64,000 nt of DNA from positions 2,356,001 through 2,420,000 of the forward strand of contig CP119311.1 in the NCBI GenBank assembly GCA_029202545.1. Direction: 5' to 3'. This document shows positions 44,098 through 53,202 of this stretch, one piece after another. Made by a program: the position numbers and the translations under genes. Source of the stretch: Candidatus Pseudobacter hemicellulosilyticus. GTDB lineage: Bacteria > Bacteroidota > Bacteroidia > Chitinophagales > Chitinophagaceae. The notes under the pieces were generated by a model. The model was not told the DNA's origin. It did no database searches and saw only the letters and a program-made list of their open reading frames with translations. Each line of letters starts with the position of its first letter. The stretch's first letter is position 1.

Positions 44098-45195
44098 ATG
44101 ACCGTGAGTAAAAAGATCATCATAGCAGGCGGCGGTACCGGCGGGCATATTTTCCCGGCCATTGCCATTGCCAACGCCCTTAAAAAGGCTGATCCATCCA
44201 TTGAACTGCTCTTCATTGGGGCTAAAGGAAAAATGGAGATGGAGAAAGTGCCGCAGGCGGGCTACCCGATAGAGGGGCTGGATATTGCGGGATTCAACAG
44301 AAGTTCTTTGATCAAAAATATAGGGCTGCCCCTCAAGCTGCTGAAAAGCTTTTTGCAGGTGCGCCGCATTGTGAACAGTTTCCGGCCTGATGCCGTGATC
44401 GGTGTGGGTGGTTATTCCAGTTTCCCCGTGCTGCGGTATGCGCAGGGGCAGGGCATTCCGACCTTTATCCATGAGTCTAACTCCTTTGCGGGTAAGTCGA
44501 ACAAGCTGCTGGGTAAAAAAGCCACCAGGATCTTTGTGGCTACAGAAGGCATGGAGCAGTTCTTTCCGGCGGGCAAACTGCTGATTACCGGCAACCCCGT
44601 TCGTGAAAGCATCACCCGGCCATTACCTTCCAGGGAAGAAGCCATCCGCTTCTTTGGTCTGGACCCGGCGCTCAAAACGGTGCTGGTCACCGGTGGCAGC
44701 CTGGGCGCCAAAGGGATCAACGAAGGTATTGATGCACAGGTGGGGCTATTTGCTAAAAAACAGGTGCAGCTGATCTGGCAAACCGGTAAGCTGTTTGTGG
44801 AGAAAGCTACCGAGCGGGCTGTTGAGAATAAGAATATCTGGGCCAACAGTTTTATTACCCAGATGGAATATGCCTATGCCGCTGCCGATGTAGTGGTGTC
44901 CAGGGCCGGCGCCATGGCCATTGCCGAACTATGCGTGGTGCAGAAACCGGTTGTCTTTGTTCCTTTCCCTTTTGCGGCAGAGGATCACCAGACGGTCAAC
45001 GCACAGGGGCTGGTAGCTAAGAACGCCGGAATGATGGTAAAGGACAGCGAAGCGACACAAAAGCTGGTGCCCCTGGTCATTGAACTGGCGCGGGACGAAG
45101 CAAAACAGATGACACTGAAAAAAAATATTGCAGCACTGGGTGTGCGGGATGCTGACAGCAGGATAGCACAGGAAGTGCTGCAAACAATCAAATAA
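44098..45195 (+). CDS. murG: UDP-GlcNAc:lipid I N-acetylglucosaminyltransferase MurG
   Basis: A 365-residue peripheral membrane GT28 enzyme that turns lipid I into lipid II. The N-terminal glycine-rich loop GGGTGGHIFPAIAIA and the loop VGVGGYSSFPVLRYA are diagnostic; the C-terminal nucleotide-sugar region includes VTGGSLGAKGIN and the donor-binding VSRAGAMAIAELC plus PFPFAAEDHQTVNA. Start ATG lies 3 bp after ftsW and its stop 2 bp before murC. Confidence 0.97.
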   Translation: MTVSKKIIIAGGGTGGHIFPAIAIANALKKADPSIELLFIGAKGKMEMEKVPQAGYPIEGLDIAGFNRSSLIKNIGLPLKLLKSFLQVRRIVNSFRPDAVIGVGGYSSFPVLRYAQGQGIPTFIHESNSFAGKSNKLLGKKATRIFVATEGMEQFFPAGKLLITGNPVRESITRPLPSREEAIRFFGLDPALKTVLVTGGSLGAKGINEGIDAQVGLFAKKQVQLIWQTGKLFVEKATERAVENKNIWANSFITQMEYAYAAADVVVSRAGAMAIAELCVVQKPVVFVPFPFAAEDHQTVNAQGLVAKNAGMMVKDSEATQKLVPLVIELARDEAKQMTLKKNIAALGVRDADSRIAQEVLQTIK

Positions 45196-45197
45196 CC

Positions 45198-46571
45198 ATG
45201 ATCCGTCTCGAAGACATACAGAAAGTTTACTTCATTGGTATCGGTGGCATCGGTATGAGTGCCCTTGCCCGGTATTTTGCCTTCCATGGCCGGGAAGTAA
45301 GCGGGTATGACAAGACCGAGACGGTGCTGACAAAGCAACTGGTGAGTGAAGGTATCCCGGTCCATTATAAAGAGGACCTGGAACTGGCGCCCAAAGATGC
45401 ACAACTGGTCGTGTATACGCCGGCTGTGCCTGCTAACCATGCAGAACTGGAATACTATCGCCGGCACAATTATACCCTGATGAAGCGCAGCGAAGTGCTG
45501 GGCGTTATCACCCAGGGCTCCTTTAATATCTGTGTGGCGGGTACCCATGGCAAGACCACCATCACCACCATGATTGCGCACCTGCTGCGGCATTCAGGGT
45601 ATGGCTGTAATGCCTTCCTGGGTGGTGTGGCCGTGAACTATAACAGTAACTACTGGAGCAATGAGCGGAATGTATGTGTGGTGGAAGCCGATGAATACGA
45701 CAGAAGCTTTTTACGACTGAGTCCGGATATTGCTGTGATCACGGCCATGGATGCCGATCACCTCGATATCTACGGAACGGCTGAAAATATGGAAGCTGCA
45801 TTCATTGAGTTCTCCGGTAAGCTGAAGCCCGGCGGCACCCTCATCAGCAAATACGGCCTGGAAAAGAATGACGAGCTGAAAGGCGATCAGCACCTGCTGT
45901 ATCACCAGCAGGACCAGCGCGCCGATGTATTTGCCGCCAATGTCCGGATGTTCCATGGCAGCTATCAGTTCAATGTGATCAGCAAGGACTGGATACTACG
46001 CGATGTGGTGCTGCACATGGGTGGACTGCACAATATAGAGAATGTAGTGGCGGCCATCGCGGTAGCACATCAGTTAGGGATTGAAGATGACAAGATCAAA
46101 GCAGCGGTAGAAGCCTTCAAAGGTGTGAAGCGCAGGTTTGAATACATCATCAAAAGCGATAAACCGGGGAAAACCGTATATGTAGATGATTATGCCCATC
46201 ACCCCGAAGAGCTGAGGGCTTTGATCAGCGGCGCCAAAGGACTTTTCCCGGATATGAAATGCACGGTGATCTTTCAGCCGCACCTGTTTACCAGGACAAG
46301 GGATTTTGCTGCGGAGTTTGCGCAGAGCCTTGAACTGGCGGATGAAGTGGTGCTGCTGCCCATCTACCCGGCAAGAGAGCTGCCGATAGAAGGCGTCACC
46401 AGCAATATGATCCTGGAGCATATCAATAAGGAAGAAAAATATTTACTGAACAAACACCAGGTACTGGACTGGGTGAAGCAGGCCAGACGCGAAGGCTGGC
46501 TGCTGCTGAGTGCCGGTGCAGGGGATATAGATACACTGGTTCAACCATTAAAAGAGCTACTGGCTAAATAA
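45198..46571 (+). CDS. murC: UDP-N-acetylmuramate--L-alanine ligase MurC
   Basis: A 457-residue Mur ligase that adds L-alanine to UDP-MurNAc. The Rossmann start VYFIGIGGIGMSALARYF, P-loop VAGTHGKTTITTM, EADEYDRSFLRLSPDIAVITAMDADHLDIY and DDYAHHPEELRALI are all standard. Spacing of 2 bp to murG and 15 bp to ftsQ shows one transcript. Confidence 0.97.
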   Translation: MIRLEDIQKVYFIGIGGIGMSALARYFAFHGREVSGYDKTETVLTKQLVSEGIPVHYKEDLELAPKDAQLVVYTPAVPANHAELEYYRRHNYTLMKRSEVLGVITQGSFNICVAGTHGKTTITTMIAHLLRHSGYGCNAFLGGVAVNYNSNYWSNERNVCVVEADEYDRSFLRLSPDIAVITAMDADHLDIYGTAENMEAAFIEFSGKLKPGGTLISKYGLEKNDELKGDQHLLYHQQDQRADVFAANVRMFHGSYQFNVISKDWILRDVVLHMGGLHNIENVVAAIAVAHQLGIEDDKIKAAVEAFKGVKRRFEYIIKSDKPGKTVYVDDYAHHPEELRALISGAKGLFPDMKCTVIFQPHLFTRTRDFAAEFAQSLELADEVVLLPIYPARELPIEGVTSNMILEHINKEEKYLLNKHQVLDWVKQARREGWLLLSAGAGDIDTLVQPLKELLAK

Positions 46572-46586
46572 AGAACAGGGAACGGG

Positions 46587-47654
46587 ATGAAAAAGAAAAC
46601 ACATATCCGCAGGATGCTGACAGCTGGCTTCTGGTGCCTGATAGGGACCGGTGTGCTGGTACTGCTGGTAGCGGCTATCCGTTCCCGAAACAATACCAGC
46701 TGCCAGGGGTATGAGATAGAGATCCTGGGTGGTGGCGACCAGTGGTTCATGGATAAGGCAGCTATTGTGCAGGTGCTGACGGCCAATGGGTCCAAACGCC
46801 TGAAAGGCCGGCCCATGCAGGAATTTGACCTGCGCCAGCTGGAAGAGAAGCTGGAGCGGAATGTATGGGTGAAAGATGCGCAGTTGTATTTCGATAATAA
46901 ACAGGTGCTGAATGTAAAGATCATGGAGCGGGAACCGGTGGCACGGGTTTTTACTGCCAGTGGTAACAGTTTTTATATTGACAGTTCCGGGGCGCGTTTG
47001 CCCCTGTCGGATAAATTGTCGGCCAGGCTGCCGGTATTCACCAGCTTCCCGGCTGATAAACCAAGGAAGGCTGATAGTGCGCTGCTGGGTCAGATGAAAC
47101 AGCTGACCGCTTTCCTGTCCAGGCAGCCTTTCTGGGCGGCGCAGGTAGCACAGATCGATATTACGCCCGCAAAGAAATTTGAACTGGTGCCCGTGGTAGG
47201 AGATCATATCATCGACTTTGGCGATGGTAAGGATTGTGAAAAGAAATTTGCCCGCCTGCTTACCTTTTACAAGCAGGTGCTCAGCAAAACGGGCTTCAAC
47301 GCATATGACAGGATCAATGTACAATTTGACCGCCAGGTGATCGGCGTACGTAAACCTGCAGCCCTGAGCAAGTTTGATTCAGCCCAGGCTGAGCAGCGAC
47401 TGGAACTGCTGATTGCCGATGCGCGGCAGGTTGTGAAACAAACGGCGCCACGCCCGGACACCCTTAACACCGAAAAACCACCCATAGCTCCAAAACCTGT
47501 ACCCTCGGGTACAACGAATTCCCCCCGACTAAATCCACCCTTGAAAAGCCGGTCCTATGAAACCCCTTCCAATCCGGTGAAAAGCCAGCCTCCAAAACCA
47601 CCACCCGGAACACCTAAGGCAGTGATGCCGAAAAGGAGTACGGCTAACAACTAA
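46587..47654 (+). CDS. ftsQ: Cell division protein FtsQ with proline-rich tail
   Basis: A 355-residue bitopic protein. One membrane helix (about 12-31) is followed by a periplasmic POTRA/FtsQ region (about 40-120; RNVWVKDAQLYFDNKQVLNVKIMEREPVA) and a beta domain (to about 265, ending YDRINVQFDRQVIGV). The last 70-80 residues are rich in Pro, Ser and Lys (PPIAPKPVPSG, KSQPPKPPPGTPK) and probably disordered; E. coli FtsQ has no such tail. FtsQ recruits FtsL/FtsB and the septal synthase. It lies between murC and ftsA as expected. Confidence 0.92.
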   Translation: MKKKTHIRRMLTAGFWCLIGTGVLVLLVAAIRSRNNTSCQGYEIEILGGGDQWFMDKAAIVQVLTANGSKRLKGRPMQEFDLRQLEEKLERNVWVKDAQLYFDNKQVLNVKIMEREPVARVFTASGNSFYIDSSGARLPLSDKLSARLPVFTSFPADKPRKADSALLGQMKQLTAFLSRQPFWAAQVAQIDITPAKKFELVPVVGDHIIDFGDGKDCEKKFARLLTFYKQVLSKTGFNAYDRINVQFDRQVIGVRKPAALSKFDSAQAEQRLELLIADARQVVKQTAPRPDTLNTEKPPIAPKPVPSGTTNSPRLNPPLKSRSYETPSNPVKSQPPKPPPGTPKAVMPKRSTANN

Positions 47655-47690
47655 TCTGAATCACCATACAACAACTAAAAACAGGATAAT

Positions 47691-49070
47691 ATGAACAATG
47701 AGCAACAACCCATCATCGTCGGTCTCGATATCGGGACTACGAAGATTGCTGCGATCGCCGGCCGCAAGAATGAATACGGTAAGTTGGAGATCATTGGGTT
47801 TGGCCGCGCCAACTCCAATGGTGTAAAACATGGCCAGGTGTTGAATATCGATGAAACGATCAAGGCTATCCAGATGGCTTTGGACAATTGCTACGCTTCC
47901 AATCCGGACCTCGAGATCAACGAAGTCTATGTGGGTATTGCAGGTCATCATATTAAAAGCTTACAGACCCGCGGTGATATTGTCCGTCAGCAAACGGATG
48001 AAGAGATCACCCAGCGTGAGATAGATCAGCTGATCGCGGATCAGTTTAAGACCTATATCCCTGCCGGCGACCAGATCATTGATGTGATCCCGCAGGAGTT
48101 CACCGTGGATAATTTCCAGAATATCCCTAACCCCATCGGTTACGGCGGGGTGAAGGTGGGCGCTAATTTCCATATCATTACCGGCGACAAGAACGCCATC
48201 CGTAATATCAACCGGGCCGTAGAAAAAAGCGGCCTGCACACCAAGGACCTGGTGCTCCAGCCCCTGGCCTCCGCTGCTGCGGTGATGGGACATGAGGACC
48301 TGGAAGCCGGTGTGGCCATTGTAGACATCGGCGGCGGTACTACCGACCTGGCCGTATTCTATGAAGGCATCCTCAAGCACACAGCGGTGATCCCCTTCGG
48401 CGGTGAGAATATCACCAACGATATCAAGACCGGTCTGGGCGTACTGAAAACCCAGGCGGAGCAGATGAAAGTGCAGTTCGGCAGCGCGCTGGCCAACGAA
48501 GCCAAGGCCAATGCCTTCATCACCATCCCTGGCCTGCGCGGTATGCCTGCCAAAGAGATCAGTGTGAAGAACCTGGCCAATATCATCCAGGCCCGTATGA
48601 GCGAGATCATGGACTTTGTCAGCTATCACCTGAAACAGGTTGGCCTGGACAACCGCGCACTGAATGGCGGTGTGGTGCTGACCGGTGGAGGCGCACAGCT
48701 GCGTCACCTGATCCAGCTCACAGAATATGTTACCGGCCTCAATGCAAGGATCGGCTTCCCCACGGAGCACCTGGCTGCCGGTCATATTGAAGAACTGGCC
48801 CGACCTACGTATTCAACCTGTATTGGTTTGATCCTGAAAGGATATAGCGACTATGAACACCACCGTAAACAATTTGAACAACGTTTCCGGAAGGTACAGA
48901 TCCCCGACACCCTGAAGAAAAATGCCGCAGTGGAAGAACAGCCTCTGGTCTCTGAAGAAGAAGCACAGCAGGACAAAGTGAAAAACCGCAAAGGCATTAA
49001 AGACTTCTGGGGGAAATTCAAGGACGGTATCATTGACCTCTTCAAAGAGGAAGAAGATCACGCCCTTTAA
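47691..49070 (+). CDS. ftsA: Cell division protein FtsA
   Basis: A 459-residue actin-like ATPase that anchors FtsZ to the membrane. Phosphate-binding loop VGLDIGTTKIAAIAG, the family-specific 1C domain after residue about 80, DIGGGTTDLAVF and the adenosine-binding VLTGGGAQLRHL are clear. The C-terminal end IKDFWGKFKDGIIDLFKEE (residues about 437-455) is an amphipathic helix, the membrane-targeting sequence. A linker of about 35 residues precedes it. It is 90 bp upstream of the ftsZ start. Confidence 0.97.
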   Translation: MNNEQQPIIVGLDIGTTKIAAIAGRKNEYGKLEIIGFGRANSNGVKHGQVLNIDETIKAIQMALDNCYASNPDLEINEVYVGIAGHHIKSLQTRGDIVRQQTDEEITQREIDQLIADQFKTYIPAGDQIIDVIPQEFTVDNFQNIPNPIGYGGVKVGANFHIITGDKNAIRNINRAVEKSGLHTKDLVLQPLASAAAVMGHEDLEAGVAIVDIGGGTTDLAVFYEGILKHTAVIPFGGENITNDIKTGLGVLKTQAEQMKVQFGSALANEAKANAFITIPGLRGMPAKEISVKNLANIIQARMSEIMDFVSYHLKQVGLDNRALNGGVVLTGGGAQLRHLIQLTEYVTGLNARIGFPTEHLAAGHIEELARPTYSTCIGLILKGYSDYEHHRKQFEQRFRKVQIPDTLKKNAAVEEQPLVSEEEAQQDKVKNRKGIKDFWGKFKDGIIDLFKEEEDHAL

Positions 49071-49160
49071 ATACTTACTATACTACTAACCTGTTATTTT
49101 TAACAGTCTCCGTGTGGGCTTTCCCGTGAACAAGGCCTGGTGAGACAAAAAAAGAAAGCT

Positions 49161-51110
49161 ATGATCCATTTTGATCTACCAAAAGAAAAATCATCCATCA
49201 TCAAGGTCATTGGTGTGGGTGGTGGTGGCAGCAATGCTGTGAACCACATGTTTGCGCAGCAGATCGAAGGTGTCAACTTCATTATCTGTAATACGGATGC
49301 ACAGTCTATAGCGCAAAGCCATGTGCCCAACAAAGTACAATTAGGGCCGCACCTTACACAAGGACTGGGTGCCGGCGCCAACCCCGATATCGGCCGTCAG
49401 GCCACCGAAGAAAGCCTCGAAGAGATCAAAAGGATCCTGGAGGTCAATACCAAAATGGCCTTCATTACTGCCGGCATGGGCGGCGGCACCGGAACCGGCG
49501 GCGCTCCCATTATCTCCAAGATCTGTAAAGACCTGGGCATCCTGACCGTAGGCATTGTGACCACACCTTTCTCCTATGAAGGTAAAAAGCGTCAGTTGCA
49601 GGCTGAAGAAGGGATCAAGAGCCTGAAACAATATGTGGACACCCTGCTGGTGATCAGCAACGACAAGCTGCGCCACCAGTTCGGTAACCTGAAAATGAAA
49701 GACGCCTTTGCCAAGGCGGATAACGTACTGGCCACCGCTGCCAAATGTATCACGGATGTGATCAACAGCACCGGCCAGATCAACGTTGACTTTGCGGACG
49801 TATGCACCGTTATGCGCAATGGCGGTGTGGCCATTCTGGGTAATGCAGCTGTAGGTGGTGAGAACCGCGCACAGCAGGCCATCGAGGATGCGCTGAACTC
49901 GCCGTTGCTGAATGACAACGATATCAGTGGCGCCAAATGGATCCTGATCAATATCAACTCCGCCGAAGGTGAGCATGAGTTCACTATGGACGAAGTGGAG
50001 ATCATCCAGAACTACCTGCTGAGCCATGCCGGTCAGGGTACGGATGTGATCCTGGGTCTGGGGTATGACAACAGCCTGGGCGACCAGCTGGGCATCACCC
50101 TTATTGCCACAGGTTTTGAGTACAATGATCCTTTTACCAGGAAAGAGAAAAAGGCGGAGCCGAAGAAAGAAGAGAAAGTGCTGCTGACCCTCAAGCCCGA
50201 GGTAGCGCCACAGCCTGCTGCTGAGCTGAAACCGGCTGTTGAGCAGCCAGCTCCTGTGGCCCAGACAAGACCTTCCGTCATTATGCCCAAGGCCGAAGCG
50301 CCCAGAGTGGTAGTAGCGCCGATGGCAGTTGCGGTGACGCCGCCTTCCGTACCGGAGGTGAAAGAAGAGCTGAAGCCTAAACTGGTAGAAGAAACGCCGC
50401 AAAGCACCCCGCTGGTACTGTTTGCGAACGATGAGATCGTAAAACCCGCTGCGGAAAATACGGTGGAAAAAAAGGAAAGCGAGGAAAGGATTGAATGGGT
50501 ACTTTCGCCTACTCCAACCATCCCTGCCAAGACCGTGGAGCCACCTGCTCCAACACATCAGACACAGCCTTTTACCAATAAAAATAATTCTTCCGCGTCT
50601 GCAGCGTCGGGAGGATATCTGGCCAGACCATCCAATATTTATGCAGAGCCTACCGAAAAGGAATCCATCCCTGAACAGAAGCCTGTGAAGGAACCCGTCC
50701 GGAACGCCAGTCCAAGTCAGATCAAAGAAGAAGAAACTTCCAATGATATGCAATTGGTATTCAAGGATGATATTCCAGCGGCGGATGAGCCTGGGGCCCA
50801 CCAAATCTCACAACCTGTTATGGCAACCCCTATTGAGGAACCTGCGATGCAGGACGAAATAGAGGATCAGAAACGTCGTGCGGCGGAGAGGATACAGAAA
50901 TTACGTAATCTGTCATTCAACATCAACGGCGCCGACCCTAACAATGAATTTGAAACTGTGCCGGCTTACATCCGCCGCAATTTGGAACTCTACAATACCA
51001 TCTCCAGTGTAGAGAATTTCTATAGCAATTACCAGGTCAAAGCTGATGATAATAATAATGGCCAGATATCGACCCTCAATACATTCCTTGATGGCGATAA
51101 TCCGGACTGA
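49161..51110 (+). CDS. ftsZ: Cell division GTPase FtsZ with long C-terminal linker
   Basis: A 649-residue tubulin-like GTPase that forms the division ring; the family norm is about 380-400. The GTPase core (about 10-325) has GVGGGGSNAVNHM, the signature GGGTGTG, and the T7 synergy loop NINSAEGEHEF region. Residues about 330-590 form a Pro/Glu/Ala-rich linker of low complexity. The conserved C-terminal peptide, which binds FtsA, is recognisable as ETVPAYIRRN (about 598-607), and about 42 more residues follow it. ATG 49161 is chosen over GTG 49140 because it gives the usual start MIHFDLPKE and has AAAGAAAG upstream. It is the last gene of the cluster. Confidence 0.96.
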   Translation: MIHFDLPKEKSSIIKVIGVGGGGSNAVNHMFAQQIEGVNFIICNTDAQSIAQSHVPNKVQLGPHLTQGLGAGANPDIGRQATEESLEEIKRILEVNTKMAFITAGMGGGTGTGGAPIISKICKDLGILTVGIVTTPFSYEGKKRQLQAEEGIKSLKQYVDTLLVISNDKLRHQFGNLKMKDAFAKADNVLATAAKCITDVINSTGQINVDFADVCTVMRNGGVAILGNAAVGGENRAQQAIEDALNSPLLNDNDISGAKWILININSAEGEHEFTMDEVEIIQNYLLSHAGQGTDVILGLGYDNSLGDQLGITLIATGFEYNDPFTRKEKKAEPKKEEKVLLTLKPEVAPQPAAELKPAVEQPAPVAQTRPSVIMPKAEAPRVVVAPMAVAVTPPSVPEVKEELKPKLVEETPQSTPLVLFANDEIVKPAAENTVEKKESEERIEWVLSPTPTIPAKTVEPPAPTHQTQPFTNKNNSSASAASGGYLARPSNIYAEPTEKESIPEQKPVKEPVRNASPSQIKEEETSNDMQLVFKDDIPAADEPGAHQISQPVMATPIEEPAMQDEIEDQKRRAAERIQKLRNLSFNINGADPNNEFETVPAYIRRNLELYNTISSVENFYSNYQVKADDNNNGQISTLNTFLDGDNPD

Positions 51111-51182
51111 TAATAGTTAGTTTCACTTTTTATCCTGTATTAAGTCTATTGTAAATACAGCGATTGTTGTTTTTAGTTGTTT

Positions 51183-51212
51183 CCCTCCTGATTCTTCAGG
51201 AGGGATTTTTTT
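51183..51212 (+). terminator. Terminator of the dcw cluster
   Basis: CCCTCCTGA (51183-51191) pairs perfectly with TCAGGAGGG (51196-51204), loop TTCT, followed by seven T. It separates ftsZ from the convergent Abi-like gene, which ends at 51238. Confidence 0.92.
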
Positions 51213-51237
51213 CGCGGCATATATGCCAACGTTGCTA

Positions 51238-51918
51238 TTACACCCGCATTACCTGTGCAGCCTTGCCAGGTATATTGTCAATGCGCTGAAAGTATGGGAC
51301 AAGAGCAGGATCCATCCAGGTGATGAGATCATATAGTATGGAGCGTATATAAAGGGCATAATGGCTGTTAATAGCATTCTCATTGAAACATAGTGGCTCG
51401 CAATGGTTCATTCTGTTCCTGTAGTTTTTGATTGCTTCAAGTTTTCTGTGCAGTGATGCCCTGTCTTCCGTACGTGGCTTATGTGGGAAGATTTGCATAG
51501 GTTGGCCATCAATCAAGGCATAGTGGTGGGGAACAAAGAAGGCAATCCAAAATCCGAACATCTGCTCAGCTATGATTTTCCCGGAAGAAACAGATAGCGA
51601 TCGGCGCCTAAGACTATTCTCTGCATCCTGAACGCATCTCTTTAGGAAAAATCTGGATGCGACCAGCGTTGGATCATTCATGAACCCCGTTTTTTGATTG
51701 ATGATCCAATCAGGATCCATAAAATAGCTGGACAATACCAAGTTGAGATTGTTTCTGAGTATCACTTCAAATTGGCTCAATACCGGGTGAAAGGATTGAG
51801 CCAGCCGGATATTTGCCATATACAGCTTTTTAGCACGCAGGTTACTGTTGTCCGTTGCCAGCAGGTATCTGTTAAATCGTTGCTGTGATAAATATTTGTT
51901 CCTTAGCGTTATCTTCAT
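51238..51918 (-). CDS. Abi-like HEPN-domain protein, probable abortive-infection RNase
   Basis: A 226-residue protein of the Abi_2/AbiD-AbiF-like group. Family landmarks are LAQSFHPVLSQFEVILRNNLN (about 39-59), the IAEQMFGFWIAFF region (about 115-127) and the HEPN active-site motif R-x4-H in NYRNRMNHCEPL (R167, H172). HEPN proteins of this kind cleave RNA and stop growth on phage infection; there is no separate antitoxin frame. Base composition is visibly more AT-rich than its neighbours, and the gene sits alone between the dcw terminator and a hairpin-rich gap, which fits horizontal gain. Its trigger and target RNA are unknown. Confidence 0.85.
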   Translation of the reverse strand: MKITLRNKYLSQQRFNRYLLATDNSNLRAKKLYMANIRLAQSFHPVLSQFEVILRNNLNLVLSSYFMDPDWIINQKTGFMNDPTLVASRFFLKRCVQDAENSLRRRSLSVSSGKIIAEQMFGFWIAFFVPHHYALIDGQPMQIFPHKPRTEDRASLHRKLEAIKNYRNRMNHCEPLCFNENAINSHYALYIRSILYDLITWMDPALVPYFQRIDNIPGKAAQVMRV

Positions 51919-52006
51919 TTGGTGAATTCGTTAATCATTTATAATTTAGCAGGATACAGGCTTAGTAAAGCCTCTTTCCTTCGTGGAAACGTAACTAAGT
52001 AACGAC

Positions 52007-52036
52007 TTATAGGGCTCACGTCAGTGAGCCCTATAA
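52007..52036. repeat. 13-bp perfect hairpin upstream of the Abi-like gene
   Basis: TTATAGGGCTCAC (52007-52019) pairs perfectly with GTGAGCCCTATAA (52024-52036) around the loop GTCA, and is followed on the plus strand by AATTTT. It lies 89 bp upstream of the Abi-like start codon and about 240 bp upstream of the epimerase. No gene ends here, so a plain terminator has no obvious client. It could be a recombination scar, an insertion hot spot or a structured RNA element. Confidence 0.55.
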
Positions 52037-52133
52037 AATTTTCAGGCGGATCTGTTTGCGCCGATAAAGATGAAAGAACTGGAAATCAATTTTCCTGTGT
52101 CAAAACTTGCAATACTTGTAAAGGGAGTTTGCA

Positions 52134-52147
52134 GGCGGGAAACCGCC
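52134..52147 (+). repeat. GGCGG-GAAA-CCGCC tetraloop hairpin
   Basis: A 5-bp G/C stem capped by a GNRA tetraloop in an otherwise AT-rich intergenic stretch. The 356 bp between the Abi-like gene and the epimerase hold no recognisable protein gene; this hairpin and the one at 52007 could belong to a small RNA read rightward. Confidence 0.35.
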
Positions 52148-52249
52148 AACGGAGTAAATATATAACTATAATATATAAACGACAATTTTTTGCCAGCCAG
52201 CCATTTCTGTATTTCCTGCCTTACATGCCTGATTCTGAAAAACTAATGC

Positions 52250-52257
52250 TAACTTTC
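52250..52257 (+). promoter_or_regulatory. -7 promoter element of the epimerase gene
   Basis: TAACTTTC differs from TAnnTTTG only in the last base. It lies 17 bp before the ATG at 52275, so the leader would be about 11 nt, in line with other short leaders in this window. Confidence 0.4.
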
Positions 52258-52274
52258 AATTCTCAAAATCACCT

Positions 52275-53201
52275 ATGGCAACAGTACTCATTACCGGCGG
52301 TACGGGTCTGATAGGCAAAGCCCTTACAAAGCTGCTCACCGATAAAGGTTATCAGGTTATCATTCTTACCAGGCATCCCAAAACGCCTGATGGACGGGTT
52401 TCCTATGCAGTCTGGGACCCGGCAGCCAAATCCATTGATACCAAAGCTGTGCAGCAGGCGGACTATATCGTCAACCTGGCCGGGGAAAACGTGATGGGGA
52501 AACGCTGGTCGAAGAATAGGAAGCAGGAGATACTGGACAGCAGGGTGCAAAGCGCCGAACTGCTGGCAGATGCTTTGCGGCAGCCGGGCCACCAGGTGAA
52601 AGCCGTGATCAGCGCTTCCGCTATTGGCTGGTATGGCGATGATGCCAAAAGGCCTGCCGGCAAAAAAACTTTTACGGAAGATGATCCGGCTGATAAGGAA
52701 TACCTGGGGGAAACCTGCCGGCTTTGGGAGGCTGCTATTGATCCTGTTGCTGCGCTCGGTATCCGGCTGGTGAAACTGCGCACCGGTATTGTACTCAGCC
52801 CGGAAGGCGGCGCCCTTGAAGAATTTAAGAAGCCTGTCCGTTTCGGCTTTGTCACCGTGCTTGGCAGCGGCCAGCAGGTGATCAGCTGGATCCATATAGA
52901 TGATATTGCCCGCCTTTACCTCAACGCCATTGAGAACGACCAATGGCATGGCGCCTTCAATGCGGTAGGTCCGCAACCGGTATCCAATAAAGAAATGGTG
53001 GCAACACTGGGCCGTAAAATGAAAGGGTCTTTCTGCATTACCCTTTATGTTCCCACGTTTGTACTGAAAATGGTACTGGGAGAAATGAGCGTGGAAGTCC
53101 TCAAAAGCGCTACTGTCAGCAGCAGCAAGGCCAGTAAAGCAGGTTTCCAGTTCCTCTACCCGGAACTGGGCGTGGCCCTGGATAACCTGCTCAAAAAATA
53201 A
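52275..53201 (+). CDS. TIGR01777 family NAD-dependent epimerase-like protein
   Basis: A 308-residue extended SDR of the YfcH/SulA-like TIGR01777 family. NAD-binding ITGGTGLIGKALTKLL starts the protein; then VNLAGENVMGKRWSKNRKQEILDSRV, SASAIGWYGD and VKLRTGIVLSPEGGALEEF are family marks. The C-terminal 50 residues (MSVEVLKSATVSSSKASKAGFQFLYPEL, about 262-298) are a DUF1731 tail. The substrate is unknown in all bacteria. The gene stops 1 bp before the convergent ABC permease gene. Confidence 0.92.
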   Translation: MATVLITGGTGLIGKALTKLLTDKGYQVIILTRHPKTPDGRVSYAVWDPAAKSIDTKAVQQADYIVNLAGENVMGKRWSKNRKQEILDSRVQSAELLADALRQPGHQVKAVISASAIGWYGDDAKRPAGKKTFTEDDPADKEYLGETCRLWEAAIDPVAALGIRLVKLRTGIVLSPEGGALEEFKKPVRFGFVTVLGSGQQVISWIHIDDIARLYLNAIENDQWHGAFNAVGPQPVSNKEMVATLGRKMKGSFCITLYVPTFVLKMVLGEMSVEVLKSATVSSSKASKAGFQFLYPELGVALDNLLKK

Positions 53202-53202
53202 A

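Noticed and set aside
49341..50804. 487-codon open frame antisense to ftsZ
   Set aside because: Composition is low-complexity and mirrors the ftsZ codons; no domain or start context supports it.
52024..52311. 95-codon plus-strand frame across the Abi-epimerase gap
   Set aside because: It runs through both hairpins and overlaps the epimerase start out of frame; no protein-like features.
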